From contig NZ_LR880474.1 in the NCBI RefSeq assembly GCF_904066215.1, positions 1,550,001 through 1,614,000 of the forward strand: 64,000 nt of DNA, in the 5' to 3' direction. Numbering within the stretch: the first letter of the stretch is position 1; every line of letters begins with the position of its first letter. Below, one piece after another: positions 52,601 through 60,549 of this stretch. The DNA is from Microbacterium sp. Nx66 (lineage in GTDB: Bacteria > Actinomycetota > Actinomycetes > Actinomycetales > Microbacteriaceae). The position numbers were made by a program, and so were the translations under genes. The notes beneath the pieces were generated by a model. The model was not told the DNA's origin. It worked only from the letters and a program-made list of their open reading frames with translations, and ran no database searches.

Positions 52601-53218
52601 CAGCTCGGGCGGGTCAACCCGCTGGCACTGGAGGAGTTCGCCGCCCTGGAGCAGCGTCACGCGTTCCTCACCACGCAGCTCACGGACCTGACGCAGACCC
52701 GGCAGGATCTGCTGACCATCATCGCCGACCTCGACGAGCGCATGCAGACGATCTTCGCCAGCGCGTTCGAGGACACCAAGGAGGCGTTCGGCCAGGTCTT
52801 CCCGCTGCTGTTCCCCGGCGGCACCGGCAGCATCTCGCTGACCGATCCGGACAACATGCTGACGACGGGCATCGAGGTCTCGGTCCGTCCCGTCGGGAAG
52901 AAGATCGAGCGGCTCTCGTTGCTGTCCGGCGGAGAACGGTCGCTGGCCGCGGTGGCGCTCCTGGTGGCGATCTTCAAGGCGCGTCCCAGCCCGTTCTACA
53001 TCCTCGACGAGGTCGAGGCCGCCCTTGATGACGCGAACCTGGGCCGGCTCCTCACCGTCTTCGAGCAGCTGCGGGAGAGCTCCCAGCTCCTCGTCATCAC
53101 GCACCAGAAGCGGACGATGGAGATCGCCGACGCGCTCTACGGCGTGTCGATGCGTCAGGACGGCGTCTCGGCCGTGGTGGGTCAGCGCGTCGGCGACCGC
53201 GCCGCCGCCGCCGTCTGA
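49673..53218 (+). CDS. smc: Chromosome segregation protein SMC
   Basis: This 1181-residue ATPase compacts and organises the chromosome with ScpA and ScpB. The N-terminal head has Walker A GPNGSGKS (31-38). Long coiled-coil arms (about 170-500 and 665-1000) flank a hinge (about 505-650, GVRGLVGDAVQVRAGYEAAI). The C-terminal head has LSGGERSLAAVALLVAIF (signature) and FYILDEVEAALDD (Walker B). Length and order match bacterial SMC. No ribosome-binding site precedes the ATG; a leaderless uORF overlaps it. ftsY lies 830 bp downstream, a conserved actinobacterial neighbourhood. Confidence 0.95.
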   Translation: MHLKSLTLKGFKSFAQPTTFVFEPGVTCIVGPNGSGKSNVVDALAWVMGEQGAKTLRGGKMEDVIFAGTSTRGPLGRAEVQLTIDNADGALPIEYAEVTISRTLFRNGSSEYAINGEGCRLLDVQELLSDSGLGREMHVIVGQGRLDTVLQASPEDRRGFIEEAAGILKHRRRKEKTLRKLDAMEANLTRLSDLAGEIRRQLKPLGRQAEIAREAQTIAAVVRDAKARLFADDVVALRTALADHTRTEQERHTERLVLSDQAETVRAGIARLEKNQNSIAVDEARSVAFGLEQVQERVRGLYTLANQRLALLGSEEDDAAVTAVTVTQATIDEAKEDIETISSGLGDAQDAAAAASREVVNARAELDTLDVDIAEQSALVSEYDMRLSSLRGNADAAASALAAVRGAVLRQENALEAAHARRREAEEALEAIDDAEAPEGTAVEYAAAYESAQRAATAAEAERESLRERLHAAEREVDALTAKAAALSSALSLSGGAAEIVAEGGPGVRGLVGDAVQVRAGYEAAIAAVLGPLAEGVLVGSAEDAFILAAEAAERRRGVVDFVVADAPREQPTPPAVDGVIAATETVTAPDGILGILAHVLIADDLDAARAARRVLDARGDTSTTIVTTGGDVITAQTLRTGSGGERSRLELAAERDTATERLTEIQVVVDSLREARIDADEAVEETRRQAKDALRALREHDAALATHAEQLNKVTVRHEAAVAECDRLETGLAQAQAAVADAEAKAEAAKAELDAAVAAPRPVLDASARDGLLEALESAREGEVRARLEVETLRERVRAAQSRVTALERQREQERDAAAEAARRAVIRRAQREAASGVVDELPRILDSLDRSVTEARVALAEAEAARSAQNEELVALRAQESSLRERLAGLTESVHGLELQIHEKKLHLNSLLERVSSELALDEDVLVAEYGPDQLVPRDPGAEPADGELLDDTAIPFDRRIQQRRLADAERKLAQLGRVNPLALEEFAALEQRHAFLTTQLTDLTQTRQDLLTIIADLDERMQTIFASAFEDTKEAFGQVFPLLFPGGTGSISLTDPDNMLTTGIEVSVRPVGKKIERLSLLSGGERSLAAVALLVAIFKARPSPFYILDEVEAALDDANLGRLLTVFEQLRESSQLLVITHQKRTMEIADALYGVSMRQDGVSAVVGQRVGDRAAAAV

Positions 53219-53242
53219 GTCCTGCCGCCCTCCCTCGGCGCG

Positions 53243-53322
53243 CACAGCTTCGGAGATCATGGCCCTCATCCGGCGTGTCGATGGTCGGATCCGGCGTGTC
53301 GCCCGCGGTCTCCGAAGCTGTG
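53243..53322. repeat. 80-bp palindromic intergenic element after smc
   Basis: CACAGCTTCGGAGA (53243-53256) and its perfect complement (53309-53322) bound an 80-bp element. It contains two copies of ATCCGGCGTGTCG (53268-53280, 53289-53301) 21 bp apart. It lies between the convergent smc and hydrolase genes and may end both transcripts, but the internal repeats suggest a dispersed repeat. Confidence 0.65.
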
Positions 53323-53342
53323 ACCGGACGGACGGGGCCGGG

Positions 53343-54020
53343 TCAGATCGCGAGGGAGCGTTCGAAGCCCGTGATCACAGTCGGGAAGTCGGGATGGTCC
53401 TGCGGGCGGTGAGCGTAGCCGGGGAGCATCATGTGGTCGGCTCCGACGTCGACGAGCCTGCTGGCGATGATCTCGTACTCCTCGTTCCATCCGCCGGTGA
53501 CCACGAGGGTCGGCACGCCGGCGAGACAACGCTCCCGGATGCCGTGACCCCAGGGGAGGTTCGTGGTCGCCCACCGCTGCGCGACCGCGCGCTCGTCCTC
53601 CCAGCGCTCCCGGGTGGACGGGCCTCGGAACATGAGCGGGCGCAGGATGGACCAGAAGCCGAAGAGGTCGCCCTGCGTCACCCTCGCCCGTGCCTCCGTC
53701 ACCACCGCGATATGCCGCTCGATCGGAGCTTCACCGCGGGCGATGTCGTACAGGGCGGGCTCGACGAGGACGAGGCCGGACACCCGCAGGCCGTCGGCGA
53801 TGGCGCGCACGGCGGTCACCGCGCCGATCGAGTGCGCGAACACGAGCGGCGTCCGGTCACGCTCTCCCTCGACGAGAGCGCCCGCCTGCGCTTCGACGGA
53901 CGACTCCGGCGGGAAGCTGAGGAAGGTCCCCGACTCCGGATCCTGCGAGGGCCACGCGGTGGTGCCGCGTCTCCCGGCACCGTGCAGGAACACCCGGTGC
54001 GGGAGCGGCGCGCGGTGCAT
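53343..54020 (-). CDS. Alpha/beta hydrolase
   Basis: This 225-residue alpha/beta hydrolase has the oxyanion region VFLHGAGRRGTTAW (about 10-23), the nucleophile elbow FAHSIGA (about 61-67, Ser in AHSIG rather than GxSxG), an acidic residue near VTGGWNEE and a C-terminal histidine in MLPGYAHRPQDH. It may be an esterase or lipase-like hydrolase of unknown substrate. The ATG is 6 nt after TAGCAT (leaderless), divergent from ftsY by 28 bp. Confidence 0.82.
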   Translation of the reverse strand: MHRAPLPHRVFLHGAGRRGTTAWPSQDPESGTFLSFPPESSVEAQAGALVEGERDRTPLVFAHSIGAVTAVRAIADGLRVSGLVLVEPALYDIARGEAPIERHIAVVTEARARVTQGDLFGFWSILRPLMFRGPSTRERWEDERAVAQRWATTNLPWGHGIRERCLAGVPTLVVTGGWNEEYEIIASRLVDVGADHMMLPGYAHRPQDHPDFPTVITGFERSLAI

Positions 54021-54026
54021 CCCTGG

Positions 54027-54042
54027 ATGCTACCCGTAGGCT
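54027..54042. promoter_or_regulatory. Divergent -10 boxes for the hydrolase and ftsY
   Basis: TAGCAT on the minus strand (54032-54027) and TAGGCT on the plus strand (54037-54042) are 4 bp apart, each followed by 6 nt and a start codon (54020 and 54049). Confidence 0.55.
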
Positions 54043-54048
54043 GGACGC

Positions 54049-54921
54049 ATGGCAGAGAAGTCCTGGTCTCTCGGTCGCGCGCTGCGCGGCATGTTCGTGA
54101 AGCCCACCATCGACGAGACGACGTGGGAAGACCTGGAGACGGCGCTCATCACGGCGGACTTCGGCCCCGACATCAGCGAACGCATCGTCGAAGAGCTGCG
54201 CGACAAGGTCGCGAAGTACCGCACCACCGACCCCAAGGACCTCCAGCGCATGTTGCGGGAGACCCTGGAGGAGCACTTCGCGAAGTTCGACACCACTCTG
54301 AAGCTCACCGAGCGGCCCGCCGTGGTCCTCGTCGTGGGTGTGAACGGCGTGGGCAAGACGACGACGATCGGGAAGTTCACGAAGTTCCTTCGCGGCTACC
54401 AGCGGAGCGTGGTGGTGGGGGCTGCCGACACCTTCCGTGCGGCCGCCGTCGACCAGCTCGCCACCTGGGCCCAGCGCGGGGGAGCGGCGATCGTCCGCCC
54501 GCAGCAGGAGGGGCAGGACCCGGCATCCGTCGCCTTCCAGACCGTCGAATACGCCAAGCGCGAGGGCATGGAGATCGCGATCATCGACACGGCGGGGCGG
54601 CTGCACACCAAGGGCGGTCTCATGGACGAGCTGGGCAAGATCCGCCGCGTCGTCGAGAAGCAGGCCCCGATCAGCGAGGTGCTCCTCGTCCTCGACGCCA
54701 CGACGGGACAGAACGGGGTGATGCAGGCGGAGACCTTCCTGCAGCACGCGGGCGTGACGGGGCTCGTGCTCACCAAGCTCGACGGCTCGGCCAAGGGCGG
54801 CTTCGTGCTCGCCGTGCAGGAGCGGACGGGCATCCCGGTCAAACTCCTCGGACAGGGCGAGGGCATCGACGATCTGACCGGTTTCACGCCGCACGTGTTC
54901 GTGCAGGCGCTGGTCGGCTGA
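54049..54921 (+). CDS. ftsY: Signal recognition particle receptor FtsY
   Basis: This 290-residue SRP GTPase receives ribosome-SRP complexes at the membrane. An N-domain helical bundle (about 1-85) precedes the G-domain with GVNGVGKTTT (97-106), DTFRAAAVDQL, DTAGRLHTKGGLMDEL and TKLDGSAKGG. The N-terminal acidic A-domain of E. coli FtsY is absent, as in many actinobacteria; a short basic helix (KSWSLGRALRGMF) could bind the membrane. The mRNA is leaderless, with TAGGCT 6 nt before the ATG. Confidence 0.95.
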   Translation: MAEKSWSLGRALRGMFVKPTIDETTWEDLETALITADFGPDISERIVEELRDKVAKYRTTDPKDLQRMLRETLEEHFAKFDTTLKLTERPAVVLVVGVNGVGKTTTIGKFTKFLRGYQRSVVVGAADTFRAAAVDQLATWAQRGGAAIVRPQQEGQDPASVAFQTVEYAKREGMEIAIIDTAGRLHTKGGLMDELGKIRRVVEKQAPISEVLLVLDATTGQNGVMQAETFLQHAGVTGLVLTKLDGSAKGGFVLAVQERTGIPVKLLGQGEGIDDLTGFTPHVFVQALVG

Positions 54922-54964
54922 CACAGGGCTTCCGCCCCGAGCACCAGGCTGGTTTCATAGCGTT

Positions 54965-55465
54965 ATGGCGATCGAACACGACTACTTCGGACTGCTGTCG
55001 TCGGGCCCCGACGGCTCGATCTTCTGGTCGGAGACGGTCGAACTCGGCGACCAGAGCGTGACCGTGGACCTGACGGCTCCGGACCAGGACGACGTCTCCG
55101 CCGACGCCCTCGACATCGCCGCCGGACTCATCGCCGGTCTGGAGAACGTGGACGCGACCGCGCGCCGCGGAATGCTCGCCGAGGTGGACGACCGCACGAG
55201 TGAGGTGACCGAGTACATCCTGCAGCAGCAGGAGGTGTTCGGCGACGACCTCCCCGACGTCCTCATCGACGTGTCCGGGGACGCGGCCGTGGACATCATC
55301 CGGTCGCTGCGCCTGATGAGCATGACGATCCTCGCCGACGAGCACGGCGGCTCCGAGCCGTTCGCCGTCCTGGAGTACGCGCTCGATGACAGCGCCACCG
55401 ACGACGTGCTGCTCGTGAACCTCGGTTCCGACGGCAGCGTGCAGTCGGTGATGAGCGCCGACTGA
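54965..55465 (+). CDS. DUF2004 protein
   Basis: This 166-residue acidic cytoplasmic protein resembles the DUF2004 group: it begins MAIEHDYFGLLSSGPDGSIF and WSETVELGDQ follows. It has no signal peptide, membrane helix or catalytic motif, and the pI should be very low. It follows ftsY by 43 bp, but there is no clear ribosome-binding site; a TTTCAT hexamer 6 nt before the ATG is a weak -10 variant. Function is unknown. Confidence 0.72.
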   Translation: MAIEHDYFGLLSSGPDGSIFWSETVELGDQSVTVDLTAPDQDDVSADALDIAAGLIAGLENVDATARRGMLAEVDDRTSEVTEYILQQQEVFGDDLPDVLIDVSGDAAVDIIRSLRLMSMTILADEHGGSEPFAVLEYALDDSATDDVLLVNLGSDGSVQSVMSAD

Positions 55466-55475
55466 CCGCCGCCCG

Positions 55476-56465
55476 TCAGACGGCCTGCGCGAACCCGAGG
55501 TCGGCGCTGTCCGCGATGTGCGCGAGATGAGCGGGGATCTCCCGTCCCTTCGAGGTCATCGACTGCGCCCAGAGCCGCCCGGCGCGGTACGAGGAGCGCA
55601 CGAGAGGACCGGCGAGCACCCCGAGGAAGCCGATCCGCTCCGCCTCCTCCTTGAACTCGACGAACTCGGCGGGCTTCACCCACCGGGAGACCGGAAGGTG
55701 CCGCGGCGTCGGGCGGAGGTACTGGGTGATGGTGATGATGTCGCAGCCGGCGTCGTGGAGGTCCTGCAGCGCCTGGACGACCTCCTCCGGCTCCTCGCCC
55801 ATGCCGAGGATGAGGTTCGACTTCGTGATGAGTCCGGCATCGCGAGCCTGCGTGAGCACGTTCAGCGAGCGCTCGTAGCGGAACGCGGGGCGGATGCGCT
55901 TGAAGATGCGGGGCACGGTCTCCACGTTGTGCGCGAACACCTCGGGGCGTGCATCGAAGATCTGGCCGAGGAAGGCGGGGTCGGCGTTGTGCTCGTTCGC
56001 CAGCAGCTCCACTCCGGTGTTCGGGTTGAGCTCGTGGATCTTCCGCACCGTCTCGGCATTGAGCCAGGCTCCGGTGTCGGGGAGGTCGTCGCGGGCCACG
56101 CTCGTCACGGTCGCGTAGCGGAGGTTCATCCGCTGCACGCTCTCGGCGACGCGTCGTGGCTCGTCGGTGTCGTAGTCCGCGGGCTTGCCGGTGTCGATCT
56201 GGCAGAAGTCGCAGCGGCGCGTGCACTGCGACCCGCCGATGAGGAAGGTCGCCTCGCGGTCTTCCCAGCACTCGTAGATGTTCGGGCAGCCGGCCTCCTG
56301 GCACACCGTGTGCAGGTCCTCGCTCTTCACGAGGGAATGCAGCGCCGAGTACTCCGGTCCCATCTTGGCCTTGGTCTTGATCCACTCGGGCTTGCGCTCG
56401 ATCGGGGTCTCGGCGTTGCGGATCTCGAGGCGGAGGAGCTTGCGCCCCTCGGGTGCGGCGGTCAT
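55476..56465 (-). CDS. lipA: Lipoyl synthase
   Basis: This 329-residue radical SAM enzyme inserts two sulfurs into protein-bound octanoate to make the lipoyl cofactor. The auxiliary cluster motif is C55, C60, C66 ([12 protein letters not shown]) and the radical SAM CxxxCxxC is C81, C85, C88 (CTRRCDFC). ATG 56465 overlaps the lipB stop (ATGA), so both are made from one transcript. lipB plus lipA form the classical octanoyl-ACP route. Confidence 0.97.
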   Translation of the reverse strand: MTAAPEGRKLLRLEIRNAETPIERKPEWIKTKAKMGPEYSALHSLVKSEDLHTVCQEAGCPNIYECWEDREATFLIGGSQCTRRCDFCQIDTGKPADYDTDEPRRVAESVQRMNLRYATVTSVARDDLPDTGAWLNAETVRKIHELNPNTGVELLANEHNADPAFLGQIFDARPEVFAHNVETVPRIFKRIRPAFRYERSLNVLTQARDAGLITKSNLILGMGEEPEEVVQALQDLHDAGCDIITITQYLRPTPRHLPVSRWVKPAEFVEFKEEAERIGFLGVLAGPLVRSSYRAGRLWAQSMTSKGREIPAHLAHIADSADLGFAQAV

Positions 56466-57112
56466 GCCGGGACTCCTGTCAGGTCGGGTGCGTGGGCGGT
56501 GCGGAAGGCGTCCTGCACGGCGTCGACGAGGTCGAGCGGGCCGACCACGCGGCCGGACACCTCGCTCACCGTGGTGACGCCGGCGTCGGTGATGCCGCAG
56601 GGGATGATGTCGCGGAAGGGCGCGAGGCTGTTGTCGCAGTTGATGGCGAAGCCGTGCATGGTGACGCCCTGCTGCACGCGCACGCCGATCGCGGCCACCT
56701 TGTCCTCCGACAGCGGTCGACGCACCCACACCCCGCTCCGCCCCTCGACCTGGTGACCGTCGACCCCGAACGGGCGCAGCACCTCGATGAGGATCCGCTC
56801 CAGCCGCCGCACGTGCGCGACCACGTCCATCGGCTCCGGCAGCCGGAAGATCGGGTAGCCGACGAGTTGCCCCGGCCCATGCCAGGTGATCTTCCCGCCG
56901 CGGTCGACGTCGATGACCGGGGTCCCGTCCTGGGGGCGCTCGTGATCCTCCGTGCGCTTCCCCGCGGTGTACACGGCCGCGTGCTCGAGCAGGATGAGGG
57001 TGTCCGGGCGGGCGCCGGAGACCACGTCCGCGTGCACGCGGCGCTGCAGGGCCCAGCCCTCTTCATAGGGGACGGGGGTCGGCATGAAGCCGGGAGTGAG
57101 GATGTCGAGCAT
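56462..57112 (-). CDS. lipB: Octanoyltransferase
   Basis: This 216-residue enzyme moves octanoate from ACP to lipoyl domains. It shows [17 protein letters not shown] (about 71-87), the catalytic Lys138 in [10 protein letters not shown] and Cys172 in IIPCGITD. The ATG at 57112 is the usual start for the family; the longer in-frame ORF runs into the divergent TetR gene. It overlaps lipA (ATGA). Confidence 0.95.
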   Translation of the reverse strand: MLDILTPGFMPTPVPYEEGWALQRRVHADVVSGARPDTLILLEHAAVYTAGKRTEDHERPQDGTPVIDVDRGGKITWHGPGQLVGYPIFRLPEPMDVVAHVRRLERILIEVLRPFGVDGHQVEGRSGVWVRRPLSEDKVAAIGVRVQQGVTMHGFAINCDNSLAPFRDIIPCGITDAGVTTVSEVSGRVVGPLDLVDAVQDAFRTAHAPDLTGVPA

Positions 57113-57130
57113 GCGTCGTCGCTTCCCTCG

Positions 57131-57158
57131 AATACATGGATTGCGTCCAACAATACAT
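57131..57158. promoter_or_regulatory. Candidate TetR operator (AATACAT direct repeat, ATTG/CAAT)
   Basis: AATACAT occurs at 57131-57137 and 57152-57158, exactly 21 bp apart, around ATTG...CAAT (57140-57143, 57151-57154). This AT-richer island lies between lipB and the TetR gene. Confidence 0.4.
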
Positions 57159-57187
57159 CCTCGTCCGGGCCGCGGCGTCCCGCGCGG

Positions 57188-57193
57188 TACCGT
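57188..57193 (+). promoter_or_regulatory. -10 box (TACCGT) of the TetR-sigma operon
   Basis: TACCGT, 6 nt, ATG 57200, leaderless. Confidence 0.45.
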
Positions 57194-57199
57194 GAAGTC

Positions 57200-57856
57200 A
57201 TGAACCGGACTGGTCGCGCCGGCCGCCCGAAGGCTTCCTCGCGCGAGACCCTCGCAGAGGCCGCCTGCGAGCTCTTCCTGGAGCGCGGGTACGAGGCCAC
57301 CTCCATCGCCGACATTACCCAGCGGGCGGGGGTCAGCCGTTCGAGCTTCTTCAACTACTTCACGTCGAAGAGCGACGTGCTGTGGTCCGGCATCGACGAG
57401 CGCATCGGCGTCGCGATCGCCGCGCTGGACGACCTCGGCCGCGAGGCCACGGGGGCGCGGGTGCGCGGGATCCTGCAGGGGATCGTGGACGATTTCGCCC
57501 CGGATCCGTTGGCGTTGGCGCTGCGGAATGCGGAGGCCATGGCGCTCGAGGTGGAGCTGGTGCGGGAGACGGGTGTCCGTCTGGCCCGCCTCGCCGCCGC
57601 GGTCTCCCGTGCGGCGTGCGCGGCGGGTATCGATGTGATGCGTGCGGACGTGCTGGGAGCGGCGCAGGCGGCCGCCGTCCTGTCCGCCCTGCGCGTCTGG
57701 GCCGAGGAGGGGGCAGGCCGCGGCACACCGGAGTCCGTGCTCCGCGAGGCGCTCGCCCGCGTGCACGATCTGCCCTGGGGGAGTGACGCGCGGACGGATC
57801 GGTGTCGGCCGGACACGTCAGTGATGAAGGCATCCCTGACGAGGAGGACACCATGA
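57200..57856 (+). CDS. TetR family regulator
   Basis: This 218-residue regulator has an N-terminal TetR domain (about 12-62: [20 protein letters not shown], then [22 protein letters not shown]) and a helical C-terminal domain. The first start after a TACCGT box is ATG 57200. The last codons overlap the next ORF by ATGA, linking it to a membrane protein and an ECF sigma factor. Its target may be its own operon, through the repeats at 57131-57158. A classical efflux partner is absent. Confidence 0.88.
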   Translation: MNRTGRAGRPKASSRETLAEAACELFLERGYEATSIADITQRAGVSRSSFFNYFTSKSDVLWSGIDERIGVAIAALDDLGREATGARVRGILQGIVDDFAPDPLALALRNAEAMALEVELVRETGVRLARLAAAVSRAACAAGIDVMRADVLGAAQAAAVLSALRVWAEEGAGRGTPESVLREALARVHDLPWGSDARTDRCRPDTSVMKASLTRRTP

Positions 57857-58455
57857 CCACGGATCCGCTGGACGACCTGCTGGACGGCTCGGCGCCGCCC
57901 ACCCCCGCCGTCGCTGGACACGAGCTGCGGGCGATGATCGACGCGTCCCGTGGGCGCGCTCGGCCCCGCCTCCGGTCGCGCGGTGTGATCGCCGCGGTCA
58001 CGGCGGTGGTCCTGGTGGGCGGCGCCGGGGTGGCCACCGCCTCCTCCGACTGGCTCTGGGGCGACGGCCTCGAGGATCCCGCGCGGAGCTACCGGTTCAC
58101 CGCGCCGACCTGGGGAGAGTGCGAGATCCGCTTCAGCCGCCTGGACACGCACAACCCGCTGATCCAGGCCGATGTCGATCGTGTGATCGATCAATGGTTC
58201 GCCTCGGCGGATGTGGAGGCGGAGGCCGCGCCCTACGTGGACGGCCAACTGCGGATGCTCGAGCAGGGCGACGAGGCCGCGGGTGTTCCGACGACGGATC
58301 AGAATGCGGCGGACACCCGCGCCTGGATGGCTCATGAGGGCGCGTTGAACGAGGCGCTCCACGCCGAACTCGAGGAGCACGGGTTCGGTCCGATCCCCGG
58401 AGCCGACTCCCACTCCCAGGTGCATTGCGACGACGAAGCCTGGAGCGGCGAGTGA
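57853..58455 (+). CDS. Single-pass membrane protein, possible anti-sigma factor
   Basis: This 200-residue protein has a cytoplasmic N-terminus (1-43, DPLDDLLDGSAPPTPAVAGHE), one membrane helix (about 44-64) and an outer domain of about 135 residues (two cysteines). The cytoplasmic part lacks the zinc anti-sigma HxxxCxxC motif but has the size and topology of a membrane anti-sigma factor. GAGGAGGACACC precedes the ATG, an excellent ribosome-binding site. It overlaps the TetR stop and the sigma start (GTGA). The gene order (partner before sigma) is the reverse of the common one. Confidence 0.65.
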   Translation: MTTDPLDDLLDGSAPPTPAVAGHELRAMIDASRGRARPRLRSRGVIAAVTAVVLVGGAGVATASSDWLWGDGLEDPARSYRFTAPTWGECEIRFSRLDTHNPLIQADVDRVIDQWFASADVEAEAAPYVDGQLRMLEQGDEAAGVPTTDQNAADTRAWMAHEGALNEALHAELEEHGFGPIPGADSHSQVHCDDEAWSGE

Positions 58456-58961
58456 GCAGCCGTGCCGACGACGCGGCGCTGATCGGCGCGTTCGAGGCGT
58501 GCGCCCCGGATCTCCTGGCCTACCTCGCGCGTCGGGTCGGGGCGGATGACGCCGGCGACCTGCTCGGCGAGACGATGGTCGTCGCCTGGCGGCGCGTCCG
58601 GCATCTGCCCGACGACCCCGAACGGGCGCGGATGTGGCTGTTCGGAGTCGCTCGCAAGACCCTGCTCAACCACGCCCGCGGTGAGAGGCGTCGGCGCGCC
58701 CTGCACGAACGGGTGCGGGGAGAGGGAGAGGGATCCCGGCTGCAGGCACCGCCGGCGGACGGGGGCGCGGAGGTGCGCGACGCCATCGCCCGCCTGGATC
58801 CCGACCTCGCGGAGGTCATCCGCCTGGTGCACTGGGACGGATTCAGCCTGACCGATGCGGCCGCACTGCTCGGGGTCCCCGCGTCCACGGTCCGGGGGCG
58901 TCACCAGCGGGCCAAGACACTGCTCCGTGCCGCGCTGAGCGTGGAGGCTCCGCTCGCGTAG
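58452..58961 (+). CDS. ECF RNA polymerase sigma factor
   Basis: This 169-residue ECF sigma factor has region 2 (about 12-80: APDLLAYLARRVGADDAGDL, ETMVVAWRRVRHLPDDPERA) and region 4 (about 108-165: IARLDPDLAEVIRLVHWDGF, SLTDAAALLGVPASTVRGRH). GTG 58452 overlaps the stop of the membrane protein (GTGA). The TAG stop (58959-58961) forms the first half of the -10 box of ffh. The longer in-frame ORF from 58425 is not needed. Confidence 0.88.
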   Translation: MSSRADDAALIGAFEACAPDLLAYLARRVGADDAGDLLGETMVVAWRRVRHLPDDPERARMWLFGVARKTLLNHARGERRRRALHERVRGEGEGSRLQAPPADGGAEVRDAIARLDPDLAEVIRLVHWDGFSLTDAAALLGVPASTVRGRHQRAKTLLRAALSVEAPLA

Positions 58962-58964
58962 AAT
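58959..58964 (+). promoter_or_regulatory. -10 box (TAGAAT) of ffh, overlapping the sigma stop codon
   Basis: TAGAAT includes the upstream stop codon and ends 10 nt before the ffh ATG, leaving at most a short leader. Confidence 0.45.
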
Positions 58965-58974
58965 CGTAGGCACC

Positions 58975-60537
58975 ATGGCTACCTTTGGCACGCTCTCCGA
59001 TCGGCTCACCGACACCTTCCGCAACCTGCGCACGAAGGGAAAGCTCACCGCCGCCGACGTCGACGGCACGGTGCGCGAGATCCGTCGTGCTCTGCTCGAC
59101 GCCGACGTCGCGCTCGCGGTCGTCAAGGACTTCACCGCCAAGGTGCGCGAGCGTGCTCTCGGCGACGAGGTCAACAAGGCGCTGAACCCCGCGCAGCAGG
59201 TGGTGCAGATCGTCAACGAGGAGCTGGTCCAGATCCTCGGCGGGGAGCAGCGGCGCCTGCAGTTCGCCAAGACCGCGCCGACCGTGATCATGCTCGCGGG
59301 CCTTCAGGGCTCGGGAAAGACGACGTTCGCCGGCAAGCTGGCCAAGCAGCTCGAAGGAGAAGGGCACACGCCTCTGCTCGTCGCCGCCGACCTCCAGCGC
59401 CCGAACGCGGTGAACCAGCTCCAGGTGGTCGCCGAGCAGGCCGGAGCCACCGTGTACGCGCCCGAGCCGGGCAACGGCGTCGGCGACCCCGTCAAGGTGT
59501 CGCGCGACGGCGTCGAGCACGCCCGCCGTCAGCAGCATGACGTGGTCATCATCGACACCGCCGGCCGCCTCGGCGTCGACGCCGAGCTCATGAAGCAGGC
59601 CGCCGACATCCGCAAGGCCGTCGACCCGGACGAGGTGCTCTTCGTCATCGACGCGATGATCGGTCAGGACGCGGTCAACACCGCTAAGGCCTTCCAGGAG
59701 GGAGTGGACTTCACCGGCGTCGTCCTCTCGAAGCTCGACGGCGACGCCCGAGGCGGAGCGGCGCTCTCGGTCGCCTCGGTCACGGGGCGTCCGATCATCT
59801 TCGCCTCGACGGGCGAGCGGCTGGAGGACCTCGAGCCGTTCCACCCCGATCGTATGGCCAGCCGCATCCTCGACCTCGGTGACATCCTCACCCTCATCGA
59901 GCAGGCGCAGCAGGCTTTCGACGAGGACGAGGCGCGCAAGGTCGCCGAGAAGCTCGCGAACGAGGCCTTCACCCTGGAGGACTTCCTCGAGCAGCTTCAG
60001 CAGATGAAGAAGATGGGCTCGATGAAGAAGATGCTCGGGATGCTCCCGGGCATGGGGCAGATGAAGCAGCAGCTCGAGGACTTCGACGAGCGCGAGATCG
60101 ACCGTACCGAGGCCATCATCCGCTCCATGACGCCGGTCGAGCGTCGCAACCCCAAGATCCTCAACGGTTCCCGTCGTCTGCGCATCGCGCGCGGCTCCGG
60201 CATGACCGTCACCGACGTCAACCAGCTCGTGCAGCGCTTCGAGCAGGCCGCGAAGATGATGAAGACCGTCGCTCGTGGCGGCACGCCGAACATCCCGGGC
60301 ATGGGTCCGGTGCCCGGAATGGGCAAGCCCGGGGCCTCGTCGAAGCGCGGCAAGAAGGGCAAGGGCGGCGGCGGAAACCGCTCCCGCTCCGGCAACCCGG
60401 CGAAGCGCGCTGCGGAGAACGCCGGCCTCGCGGCTTCCACGGCACCCACCGGCTCGGGCTTCGGCCTCGGCGGGGGAGCGGAGGCACCGTCGGAGGCCGA
60501 CCTCGCCGAGATCCAGAAGCTGTTCGGCAAGGGCTGA
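58975..60537 (+). CDS. ffh: Signal recognition particle protein Ffh
   Basis: This 520-residue SRP54 GTPase binds 4.5S RNA and signal sequences and partners with FtsY. N-domain about 1-95; G-domain with GLQGSGKTTFAGKLA (109-123), DLQRPNAVNQL, DTAGRLGVDAELM, SKLDGDARGGAALS; M-domain (about 325-440) is methionine-rich (KKMGSMKKMLGMLPGMGQM) with the RNA-binding SRRLRIARGSGMTV. The C-terminal tail (about 445-520) is rich in Gly, Lys and Arg, then ends in a short acidic segment; such extensions are common in actinobacteria. Confidence 0.96.
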   Translation: MATFGTLSDRLTDTFRNLRTKGKLTAADVDGTVREIRRALLDADVALAVVKDFTAKVRERALGDEVNKALNPAQQVVQIVNEELVQILGGEQRRLQFAKTAPTVIMLAGLQGSGKTTFAGKLAKQLEGEGHTPLLVAADLQRPNAVNQLQVVAEQAGATVYAPEPGNGVGDPVKVSRDGVEHARRQQHDVVIIDTAGRLGVDAELMKQAADIRKAVDPDEVLFVIDAMIGQDAVNTAKAFQEGVDFTGVVLSKLDGDARGGAALSVASVTGRPIIFASTGERLEDLEPFHPDRMASRILDLGDILTLIEQAQQAFDEDEARKVAEKLANEAFTLEDFLEQLQQMKKMGSMKKMLGMLPGMGQMKQQLEDFDEREIDRTEAIIRSMTPVERRNPKILNGSRRLRIARGSGMTVTDVNQLVQRFEQAAKMMKTVARGGTPNIPGMGPVPGMGKPGASSKRGKKGKGGGGNRSRSGNPAKRAAENAGLAASTAPTGSGFGLGGGAEAPSEADLAEIQKLFGKG

Positions 60538-60549
60538 GCGGCCGGGACC

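Noticed and set aside
49556..53269. A 1237-codon open frame antisense to smc
   Set aside because: It mirrors the third-position GC bias of smc, starts and ends near its boundaries and has a low-complexity Arg/Gly/Leu composition with no family motifs. It is a shadow.
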